From: Winogradskyella sp.
Lineage (GTDB): Bacteria; Bacteroidota; Bacteroidia; Flavobacteriales; Flavobacteriaceae
DNA length: 64,000 nt
Direction: 5' to 3'
Assembly: GCA_004211785.1 (NCBI GenBank)
Contig: SHBX01000011.1
Span: 1 to 64,000 of the forward strand
In this document: in pieces, positions 9,793-18,133 of the stretch
Numbering within the stretch: position 1 is the stretch's first letter
How the letters are laid out: every line of letters starts with the position of its first letter
The notes under the pieces: model-generated
Databases searched by the model: none
What the model was told of the DNA's origin: nothing
The model's input: only the letters and a program-made list of their open reading frames with translations
Translations under genes and position numbers: made by a program

Positions 9793-9864
9793 CTGTCACA
9801 TCGAGCGGAGTCGAGATGCTTTTAAGTTTATTTCCTATGTTCTCGACTCCGCTCGAACTGACAG
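9793..9864. repeat. Long inverted repeat (REP-like) between hydrolase genes
   Basis: Left arm 9793-9816 and right arm 9841-9864 are complementary over 24 positions apart from two or three mismatches, around a 24-nt loop. The arms carry the core CGAGCGGAGTCGAGA. It could also end transcription of the upstream gene, but no T tract follows. Confidence 0.75.
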
Positions 9865-9920
9865 TATTACTTCTTTCTGATTCATGCAAACATTCAAAAA
9901 TTCATTTAAAACATATTGCA

Positions 9921-9966
9921 GCTTTCCCCTAATGGGGAAATGTCCGCAGGACAAAGGGGCTTTTTT
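9921..9966 (+). promoter_or_regulatory. Tandem small hairpins with T tract directly before a start codon
   Basis: Stem 9923-9929/9934-9940 (TTTCCCC with GGGGAAA, 4-nt loop) is followed by a second stem 9941-9945/9949-9953 (TGTCC with GGACA). The last GGGG run (9956-9959) could pair instead with the CCCC run at 9926-9929. Six T residues (9961-9966) end exactly at the ATG. The arrangement resembles an attenuator or a dispersed repeat; its role is inferred only. Confidence 0.4.
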
Positions 9967-10920
9967 ATGCCAATTATAGAATCCACTTACAAACCACTCT
10001 TTTGGTCAAAGAGTGGTTTTGTTTCTACTGTATTTTCGGGTTTAGGTCGTCGCGTAAAAGGTATTCAGCAAAACCGCGAACGTATTACATTGCCAGATAC
10101 TGATTTTCTAGATTTAGATTGGAGTCATGCAGAATCTGAAAACAATAAGGTTATTATTTTGCTGCACGGCTTAGAAGGTCATGCACAACGGCCTTATTTA
10201 ACAGGAGCTGCAAAACTATTTAATCAAAATGGTATTGATGCCTGTGCTGTAAATTTTAGAGGTTGTAGTGGTGAGCCTAACGTATTATATCGCAGTTACC
10301 ATTCTGGAGCAACAGAAGACTTAGAAGCGGTTGTTAATCATATAATTTCATTAGACAAATATGATGAAATTTATATCAAAGGCATCAGTCTTGGTGCTAA
10401 TATGGCTCTAAAATATGTAGGAGAAGAGCGAGACATACCAAAACAGGTGAAAGCTGTCATAGCTGTTTCAGCACCTTGTGACTTAAAAGGTTCTTGTGAC
10501 GAATTACTAAGTCTAAAGAATAGAGCTTATGCCATTCGGTTTTTAGACCATTTAAAACAAAAGCTAAAACCCAAACTAGAACAGTTTCCAGATAAGATTG
10601 CAATTGACGATTATAAATCCATTAAAACACTAATCGATTTTGACCATATGTATACGTCGAAGGCTCATGGTTTTAAAGATGCTTATGATTATTACGAGAA
10701 GGCGAGTAGTCTACAATTCTTGCCGAATATTAAAACACCAACATTACTTATTAATGCTTTAAACGATTCGTTTTTATCTGCGGAATGTTATCCTGTAAAA
10801 GAGGCAAAAGAAAATTCCAATCTTCATCTTGAGATGCCAAAATATGGTGGTCATGTTGGGTTTATCCAAAAAGGAGAGTTTTATTATAATGAACAAAGGG
10901 CTTTGGAGTTTATTAGTTAG
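9967..10920 (+). CDS. YheT-family alpha/beta hydrolase
   Basis: 317 residues from the ATG at 9967. A longer frame opens at 9916, but its first 17 residues are encoded by the palindromic GC-rich element described separately, so that start is unlikely. Motifs are HGLEGH (oxyanion region), NFRGCSGEPN, YHSGATED, and the nucleophile elbow GISLGAN (Ser about 142). The distal LLINALNDSF carries the acid and the GGHVGF the histidine. This set matches the YheT/EMB8 family of predicted short-chain esterases, whose physiological substrate is not established. Cytoplasmic, no signal peptide. Confidence 0.85.
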   Translation: MPIIESTYKPLFWSKSGFVSTVFSGLGRRVKGIQQNRERITLPDTDFLDLDWSHAESENNKVIILLHGLEGHAQRPYLTGAAKLFNQNGIDACAVNFRGCSGEPNVLYRSYHSGATEDLEAVVNHIISLDKYDEIYIKGISLGANMALKYVGEERDIPKQVKAVIAVSAPCDLKGSCDELLSLKNRAYAIRFLDHLKQKLKPKLEQFPDKIAIDDYKSIKTLIDFDHMYTSKAHGFKDAYDYYEKASSLQFLPNIKTPTLLINALNDSFLSAECYPVKEAKENSNLHLEMPKYGGHVGFIQKGEFYYNEQRALEFIS

Positions 10921-10970
10921 AACCTTCCTTCAATAAAAGATTTTACACGAAATAGTGTATATTTATATTA

Positions 10971-11007
10971 AATAAATTGCTTATAATCAATTTATTGTAA
11001 GTTTTTT
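10971..11007 (+). terminator. Probable terminator after the YheT-like gene
   Basis: A 9-bp AT-rich stem (AATAAATTG 10971-10979 with CAATTTATT 10988-10996) is followed by GTAAGTTTTTT. The low GC content of the stem makes it a weaker candidate than others here. Confidence 0.4.
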
Positions 11008-11142
11008 CCCAAATAAGGTAATTATTAAAAATAGTTTACTTCCTACTTTAATAATACTGTATTCATAATTAGAGTTTTTCTATAGAAACAACGAATACGA
11101 CTTAAAATAGCTTTATATAAATCTAAATAGGCCCATTTTATT

Positions 11143-14100
11143 ATGAGAATATTCTATTTAATACTTCTATTACTTTATTCCTTTCCGACCAGCCTTTCAG
11201 CTACTTCAATTTATAGTGTTGAGACTTTTGAATACCCTGTTGTTGTTCAATCGAAGCGACCGCCTACCGCAAAAGAAATAGACCGGCTATTGCAAAAGTT
11301 GACAGACCCAAATATCAAAGAGGCTTTAAAAGTTAAAATCGCTTCATATGCATTTTACCATTCAGATATATTACGAAAAGGTGTGATGCTAGGTCAGGTC
11401 AATCACGGCAATAGTTTGCCTCAACATATTGAAACTTACCTCAATGTTTACAAACCTAAAATCCATGAAAGTGTAATTTCTAAAATGGGAATTAAGTACA
11501 AGAATAAATATGGTGAATTTCCTAAAACACCTATTATTCCATTCAGTTTCAACGATTTGTATTCTGATGATGATATTATCACTGGATCTGGTGAAGTTGG
11601 TCGACGATTAGAAGCCATTTTTAATGAAAGTCTCAGTGAGGTTATTGAAACCAATATAGGCATTCCAATGACTACACAAGATAGAGCTAGGATTGATGTC
11701 AATGGTTTGGCTTGGAATATGACTGAAGATGGTGCGTATAAAGACTTTCATCACCCTGAAAAATATATTAATCCAAAATCTGGAAATGCCAATAAAAACA
11801 AATTAATTGATGGTGCAAAAAAGGGAAAAACGGTAGTTTACGAATATGATTCTAACGGAAGAGCCTATAAGTTGAGTGCAGATGATGCTGTTAAATCTAT
11901 TCAAAGATTAGATTTGGGAGAAGGCATAAAAATCCCAGGCATAGATCCTGAAATCGGTAGTGCTTCAATGTCCGATTTTCTTCGTATTGCTGAAATTCAT
12001 CAAATCAGACCAAATGGAAAAGCAACTGTTGAAGAAATTATAACCTTTAAACGTAATCAAAAATACTCACCACGTGCTATAGAGGAATACGAAGGTGTTT
12101 TTAAGGATAACCCTGAACTCTCTAGAAAATTTGAAGGCTTTATTACTTTAAGTGGTAAGGTTAGAAAAGCGCAAACGGTAAAGGAAATCGCAGAACTAAT
12201 GCAAGATCATTATAACGTAAAGATTATCTCTTCTGTTGGTGAAATTGATTACGATGTGCTAACCAAAATTATGTTGAAGCATCAGAATATTCAATTAACT
12301 GAAATACTTCCGCAAATGATTAGTGCAGTTACACAATCTGAAGCTTTCAAAATTGCAAAATGGTTAAAATCTGCATCAAAAGCAGATAGAAATTTATTAC
12401 GTAAACAAATGGCCTTGACTTATGCGCCGTTAGAAGCTACTACTATTGATAAAATAGCTTTAGATATTGATTTGTTAGAAGATTTATCTGATGCTGATAA
12501 AAAGTTTATAAAAAACATTTTAATAAACGATTCTAGGCAAATTCGTCGTTATGCAGATGTATTGCAAATGAACCCTGTAGAATTTGTAGCAAAACTTAAA
12601 CCTGTTGGCGATAATTGGGGCATTGTGTCATACATTTCAAAAGATGCAAAAGTGAAACCTTTTGTAGATACCTTAGATGATTTTGAAGGCGGTAAAGCTT
12701 ATCGTGAATTTTTAGAATCCCAAACTGCAAAAGCCCTTAACTTGGACATATTGCTAAATAGTCCAGTTGCTGTAGATATAAATGACACCCAAGCTGTAAA
12801 GGCAGCAAAGCAAGCAAAGGTTACAAAATTTGTGACAGGGTCAATGATGCTGGCAAGCGCTGGTTTGAGCTACGTTTATAACGAAGGGAAACGAAAAGAT
12901 AAAATAAAAGCATCATTATTAGCAACCTTTGAAATCATTCCATTTGTATCACCAGTTCTAAGGTTTAGTGAGCTGGAATACAGGTTAGCGGTAAAAGATT
13001 TAATGATGGAATTGCCACCATTAGCCTTAATCAACATAGGAACAGAAGTTTTTAAATACACAGCTAATACGGTTATTGATTCTTGGACAGATGATAAGAT
13101 GAATCAAATAGCTGAGACTTTGCTTTTAGAAATGACTGATGAAGATTTTGAGAAATCTGAAATCTCAAATCAATTTAGACTTAAAAACCGTGAAGAATTA
13201 CTAACCTATTTAGATGAAGTTTCTCCAGGTCTTGGAAATAATATCGTTAAATTTTCATCTCTTATTGCACCTAAAATTGATGCGAAAATGGTAAATGATA
13301 AACGTGTGCAAGACAACGAAGCAGCGCTGGTAACATGCTTGTGGTTTACAGGTTTTAATTATGAAAAACAAGGTAATTCTTTGAATAAATCCATTTCAGA
13401 TTTTGCACTTGAAGCATTCAGTAGTAAGATAAAAAGTATTGTCACTAATTACGATATCGAAGCCCTAAAAGCACGTGTTTATGAAGAAGGTATTCCAAGC
13501 TTAAATTCTTCTGAACCCTATGAGCGTGTTGGAGCAAGATTTATTTTAGATAACAAACGCATTCGTAAAGAATATTATTATGTTATGCTTAATGACCTTA
13601 TAAATCTTGTTGAAAAACTATACAATGAAAAGAAGAAAAACGAAAATTTAGGATATGTCGCCATTGTTTTTAAGACTATGCAAGAATTAAAAGTACTTTA
13701 TGAAGGTGCGCCAGAAAAAATCAAAAATAATGCCTTAGCCAATTCAAATTTATCAGAAGAATACCGAAGTAAATTAGAATATCTTACCAATTATAAGAAC
13801 CCAAAAAACTTATCCGATTTAGAAGTAGACAGAGAAATGTCCGTCTTATTATCAGATTTTGTTGAGTTTATTCGCAAACTTGCGCTTGTAGTTGATATTT
13901 CTTTAGAAAAGCGTTATCTCAATTTGCAAACTCAACTATATGGTGGTTCTAAATCATTTGAAGAAACTAATGAGGTGCTACTGGGAAGTGAATTTAGACT
14001 TGGAATTAGTGCTCAAGTAAATCCATTGCGTAAAAATCAAAATTGGTCAATTTATTATTACACACAGAATCAATCCGATAATAAGTTTGCGCTTTTAGAT

Positions 14101-16530
14101 TCTAAAAGCCTTCAAAAAAGTAAATTTAATCCTGGTAACGATGGTAATTGGGTCATCGAAGCACCAGAAGAAGAAAGTTTTATTACTATTAATAGCTCTC
14201 TTATTGATGAGTATTTCTCTGAAGAATCAGCATATATAATTATACCTATTTTAGCATTTGGTGATTGGACTAATCCTGTTAGCGAAGTTGGTTTCCCAGC
14301 ACTTCAAAACCCAACAGACTATGCCAATTTATTCACAAAGGATAAAGTCGCGTTTTTAGGTGATAATCTAATGATTACTGTTGCAAGAGGCGAGATTGAA
14401 TCTAAAATTCCTTTTTGGATATATAAAGATGATAAAGCAGAGATTAAAACAACCCTTAAAGCGCCGAGTTATTTAAAAGATGAACAAACCAGTTTAGAAT
14501 ATTCAGTATATGCATTTGATACTGAAACAAAACAGCTGCCTAAATTTTCGCCGCAAAAACATAAATCTGTTGTTGTTAGTTATAATCAATCGATAACGGA
14601 AACAACAGATGCTCAGATATTATTTTTAGAGAATGCAAAATCAGAAAAATTTTATATCACGGTTAAGGCGACTATTAAAAATATAAAAGAAGAATACCAG
14701 CCTAATGAAAAAATTTACGAAATAAATTATTTATCAGAAAACAGACCTAATACAGATGCATCAAATGATGATAATGGAAATTCAAAGGAAACTGATAATA
14801 AAGACGATACAACTGAAGGTGAAGATTCTGATGATGAAGAAACGGCTAAAGATGAAAATGCAGAAGCTATTGAAAACTCAGAAATGGTAACGCACCTAAG
14901 TGATTTAGAGCAACTTTATGCGCAAATACAAGACATACAGAATACTGCAAAAACCCAACATCAAAACATAAAAACTCAAGCTTCAGAAATTAGGTCTCAA
15001 ATAAGAGAATATTCAAAAAGGACTAAAGATATCTCAAAACAAATCGAAGATTTAATTGCAAATAGTACTAAAGAATCTGATGCTATTGCAGATGAGATGA
15101 AAGCTCTGTCAACTAAAATGATTGAGATGAAATCCAAGTCTGAAGAATTAACACTTTCGGTTTGCGAAACTTACAATCAATTAAAAGGTACTACAAAAAT
15201 CAAAACTGTGGATAAGCTTATAAAAAATGCTAAAAATAAAAATGATAAAGCTCATGAGGTTGAGGTTAAAGCTAGGGATTTGGTAGGTGAGATGCGTGTT
15301 TTAAAAAGTAAGGCAGAAAACCTGGATTTATCAATTCAAGCCTTTAAAATAAAGGCAGACCAGCTTATTAAATCTTCTAATGCTCTTATAGAAGAATCCG
15401 TTTTTATAGAAAAAAGTGTAGAGACTTTAAATTTAGCTATAAATGCATTAACCGTACAAAATAACCAATCTCAAGAAACAGCAGGTTCGGCAACAAATAT
15501 CATGGATTTGATTACCAATGAGTATGAATCTTTAGACAAACCTAAAGCATTGAGAGGTACATATAACCAATCAAAAAAGATATTTAAAAGAATAAATGGC
15601 TCTAATAACAAAACAGGAAACCTAAATGACTCTGGATTAAAAACAAGAATTAAAATCGCATCAAATAAACAAGATAATTATGCAGATAAAACAAAATTGG
15701 TAGCCGGTGTACAATTATTAGAAACAAAAAATTCTGGTCAATATGAAGCGCAAATATTGGAAGCAAAGACGGATATCTTAGCCACACATGACGCTGGTAA
15801 ACTATATTACGAACCAATAGCTATTGCTGTAACAAACTCCGAAATTTGTATTGGAGGTATTGAAAACCAACACAGTATAATTGCGCAATCTCATTGTGCG
15901 TTTTTAGGTGACCGAGGGACATGGTCAATGAATAGACAAAAAACTGTTTGTAAGTGTAAATCTGGATATTTCTTTAATGCTAAACAAACAATGTGCCTCA
16001 CTAGAGCAGAATACGAACAAGAGCAAAGGGAAATAGCAGAACGCAGAAAACGTAACTCTGAGGCTTTAGTAAGTATATTAACGGATTTGTCTAATGCCGT
16101 AAAAGACAAGAATAAAACGACACCACCACCGCCTCAACCAGCACCAACAACCCAAACAAATACAGGCGGACAAAAAGAACAACATTTAAGAGATATTGTA
16201 GTGTCAAAAAGAACTGTTACAATTAATGTTTGGGACCATGGTTGTGAAGATGGCGATAAAATAACACTCAGAATTAACGGTATAACACATTTAAGTAATT
16301 ACAATTTAGTAAAAAAGAAAAAAAGCTTCCAAGTCACTTTGCCTAGCGGAAATAATACCTTAGAATTAATTGCAGACGACAGCGGAACAGATTGTCCCGC
16401 AAAAGCAAATAAAGCAGATACTGTAAATAGCGCTGCCATTTCGGTATCAGATGCCACAAAAGGTGGCTATCAAACTTGGTTACTAAAGCAAGGTTCATCA
16501 TCAAGAGCTAATTTCATAGTTAAGCAATAA
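11143..16530 (+). CDS. Very large exported multi-domain protein of unknown function (1795 aa)
   Basis: Function not recognised. What can be seen, with approximate residues: signal peptide 1-20; helical region 21-560 with a short segment at 190-245 rich in Asn/Gly/Lys; a hydrophobic patch 562-645 (three apolar stretches that could insert in a membrane); further helical sequence to about 900; beta-rich domains about 930-1200; an Asp/Glu-rich linker 1203-1248; two long coiled coils about 1252-1336 and 1350-1443; a cysteine-rich knot about 1568-1620 (ICIGG, SHCAF, TVCKCKSGYFF, TMCL) resembling an EGF-like module; a Pro-rich linker 1660-1680; and a final beta-sandwich about 1684-1795 starting VTINVWDHGCEDGD. 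That last domain resembles a C-terminal module in several large bacterial surface proteins, here with an extra cysteine pair. It is transcribed alone, with a near-consensus element TAGCTTTA at 11108-11115. Confidence 0.7.
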   Translation: MRIFYLILLLLYSFPTSLSATSIYSVETFEYPVVVQSKRPPTAKEIDRLLQKLTDPNIKEALKVKIASYAFYHSDILRKGVMLGQVNHGNSLPQHIETYLNVYKPKIHESVISKMGIKYKNKYGEFPKTPIIPFSFNDLYSDDDIITGSGEVGRRLEAIFNESLSEVIETNIGIPMTTQDRARIDVNGLAWNMTEDGAYKDFHHPEKYINPKSGNANKNKLIDGAKKGKTVVYEYDSNGRAYKLSADDAVKSIQRLDLGEGIKIPGIDPEIGSASMSDFLRIAEIHQIRPNGKATVEEIITFKRNQKYSPRAIEEYEGVFKDNPELSRKFEGFITLSGKVRKAQTVKEIAELMQDHYNVKIISSVGEIDYDVLTKIMLKHQNIQLTEILPQMISAVTQSEAFKIAKWLKSASKADRNLLRKQMALTYAPLEATTIDKIALDIDLLEDLSDADKKFIKNILINDSRQIRRYADVLQMNPVEFVAKLKPVGDNWGIVSYISKDAKVKPFVDTLDDFEGGKAYREFLESQTAKALNLDILLNSPVAVDINDTQAVKAAKQAKVTKFVTGSMMLASAGLSYVYNEGKRKDKIKASLLATFEIIPFVSPVLRFSELEYRLAVKDLMMELPPLALINIGTEVFKYTANTVIDSWTDDKMNQIAETLLLEMTDEDFEKSEISNQFRLKNREELLTYLDEVSPGLGNNIVKFSSLIAPKIDAKMVNDKRVQDNEAALVTCLWFTGFNYEKQGNSLNKSISDFALEAFSSKIKSIVTNYDIEALKARVYEEGIPSLNSSEPYERVGARFILDNKRIRKEYYYVMLNDLINLVEKLYNEKKKNENLGYVAIVFKTMQELKVLYEGAPEKIKNNALANSNLSEEYRSKLEYLTNYKNPKNLSDLEVDREMSVLLSDFVEFIRKLALVVDISLEKRYLNLQTQLYGGSKSFEETNEVLLGSEFRLGISAQVNPLRKNQNWSIYYYTQNQSDNKFALLDSKSLQKSKFNPGNDGNWVIEAPEEESFITINSSLIDEYFSEESAYIIIPILAFGDWTNPVSEVGFPALQNPTDYANLFTKDKVAFLGDNLMITVARGEIESKIPFWIYKDDKAEIKTTLKAPSYLKDEQTSLEYSVYAFDTETKQLPKFSPQKHKSVVVSYNQSITETTDAQILFLENAKSEKFYITVKATIKNIKEEYQPNEKIYEINYLSENRPNTDASNDDNGNSKETDNKDDTTEGEDSDDEETAKDENAEAIENSEMVTHLSDLEQLYAQIQDIQNTAKTQHQNIKTQASEIRSQIREYSKRTKDISKQIEDLIANSTKESDAIADEMKALSTKMIEMKSKSEELTLSVCETYNQLKGTTKIKTVDKLIKNAKNKNDKAHEVEVKARDLVGEMRVLKSKAENLDLSIQAFKIKADQLIKSSNALIEESVFIEKSVETLNLAINALTVQNNQSQETAGSATNIMDLITNEYESLDKPKALRGTYNQSKKIFKRINGSNNKTGNLNDSGLKTRIKIASNKQDNYADKTKLVAGVQLLETKNSGQYEAQILEAKTDILATHDAGKLYYEPIAIAVTNSEICIGGIENQHSIIAQSHCAFLGDRGTWSMNRQKTVCKCKSGYFFNAKQTMCLTRAEYEQEQREIAERRKRNSEALVSILTDLSNAVKDKNKTTPPPPQPAPTTQTNTGGQKEQHLRDIVVSKRTVTINVWDHGCEDGDKITLRINGITHLSNYNLVKKKKSFQVTLPSGNNTLELIADDSGTDCPAKANKADTVNSAAISVSDATKGGYQTWLLKQGSSSRANFIVKQ

Positions 16531-16593
16531 CATTTGGTTGATTTTCATTTTATAAATTAACTTTAATTTGTAGATTTAAAACAAATCTATTCT

Positions 16594-18132
16594 ATGCTCA
16601 AAAAAGTCTTTTCCAGTGCCGTTTTTGGTGTTGAAGCTTCAACCATAACCGTTGAGGTTAATGTAGATAAAGGTGTTGGTTATCACTTGGTAGGATTGCC
16701 AGATAACGCTATAAAGGAAAGTAACTACCGTATTGCAGCAGCACTTCAGAATAATGGCTTTAGAATTCCAGGTAAAAAGATTACAATTAATATGGCACCA
16801 GCTGATTTACGTAAAGAAGGTTCGGCTTATGACCTAACTTTGGCTATTGGTATTTTGACAGCATCTAATCAAATAAAAGCTGAGGATTTAGAAGATTATC
16901 TCATTATGGGAGAGTTATCCTTAGACGGAAGTCTACAGCCTATAAAAGGCGCCTTACCAATTGCTGTAAAAGCAAGAGAAGAAGGTTTTAAAGGCTTTAT
17001 TTTGCCAAGTCAAAATGCCAAGGAAGCTGCAATCGTTAATGATTTAAAGGTTTTTGGTGTTGACAATATTACTCAGGTTATAAATCACTTCGACAAAGGT
17101 GAAGTACTTGAGCAAACCATCATAGATACACGAGCAGAATTCACAAAAAACTTAAATTTCCCAGAGTTTGATTTTGCGGATGTCAAAGGGCAAGAGTCCA
17201 TAAAGCGCTGTATGGAAATTGCAGCAGCTGGTGGACATAATATTATTTTGATTGGCCCGCCAGGTTCTGGTAAAACCATGTTGGCTAAACGTTTGCCGAG
17301 TATTCTGCCGCCAATGACTCTGCATGAGGCTTTAGAAACCACTAAGATTCATTCTGTGGTTGGTAGAGTTAAAGCACATGCAGGATTAATGGCGCAACGC
17401 CCGTTTAGAAGTCCGCATCACACGATATCTAATGTTGCATTAGTCGGTGGCGGAAGTTACCCGCAACCTGGTGAAATATCATTATCTCATAATGGCGTTC
17501 TATTTTTAGATGAATTACCAGAATTTAAACGTGAGGTTCTAGAAGTGATGCGACAACCTCTCGAAGATAGAGAAGTAACCATTTCTAGAGCGAAATTTAC
17601 AGTAACCTATCCATCTTCTTTTATGTTGGTGGCAAGTATGAATCCAAGTCCGAGCGGTTATTTTAATGACCCAGATGCACCAGTGACTTCAAGTCCGGCG
17701 GAGATGCAACGCTATATGGGTAAGATTTCTGGGCCATTATTAGATAGAATAGATATTCATATTGAGGTGACGCCAGTACCTTTTGAGAAGCTTTCAGATG
17801 AACGAAAAGGTGAATCTTCTGTAGACATAAGAAAGCGTGTTACTAAAGCACGTGAGCTTCAAACGGAGCGTTTTTCAGAATTAGAAAATGTGCACTATAA
17901 TGCACAGATGAATACCAAGCAAATTCGTGAGTATTGTAAATTAGATGATGCATCTCTTCAGCTTTTAAAATCTGCCATGGAGCGTTTAAATTTGTCTGCA
18001 AGAGCTTATGATAGAATCTTAAAAGTGTCTCGTACGATTGCCGATTTAGAAGGTTCTAAAGTTGTAACTGGTACACATATTAGCGAAGCGATACAATATA
18101 GAAGCCTAGATAGAGATGGTTGGTTAGGGTAG
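16594..18132 (+). CDS. yifB: YifB-family Mg-chelatase-like AAA ATPase (ComM-like)
   Basis: 512 residues. Order: an N-terminal ChlI/Lon-protease-like domain (residues about 20-170), the AAA core with Walker A GPPGSGKT at 221-228 and Walker B LFLDELPEF at about 303-311, the RPFRSPHHT segment between them, and a C-terminal helical Mg-chelatase C domain (SARAYDRILKVSRTIADL). Homologues (ComM) are hexameric helicases promoting branch migration during natural transformation; others are annotated only as YifB. Length and motifs are complete. Convergent with the next gene, the two stops 1 bp apart. Confidence 0.92.
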   Translation: MLKKVFSSAVFGVEASTITVEVNVDKGVGYHLVGLPDNAIKESNYRIAAALQNNGFRIPGKKITINMAPADLRKEGSAYDLTLAIGILTASNQIKAEDLEDYLIMGELSLDGSLQPIKGALPIAVKAREEGFKGFILPSQNAKEAAIVNDLKVFGVDNITQVINHFDKGEVLEQTIIDTRAEFTKNLNFPEFDFADVKGQESIKRCMEIAAAGGHNIILIGPPGSGKTMLAKRLPSILPPMTLHEALETTKIHSVVGRVKAHAGLMAQRPFRSPHHTISNVALVGGGSYPQPGEISLSHNGVLFLDELPEFKREVLEVMRQPLEDREVTISRAKFTVTYPSSFMLVASMNPSPSGYFNDPDAPVTSSPAEMQRYMGKISGPLLDRIDIHIEVTPVPFEKLSDERKGESSVDIRKRVTKARELQTERFSELENVHYNAQMNTKQIREYCKLDDASLQLLKSAMERLNLSARAYDRILKVSRTIADLEGSKVVTGTHISEAIQYRSLDRDGWLG

Positions 18133-18133
18133 C

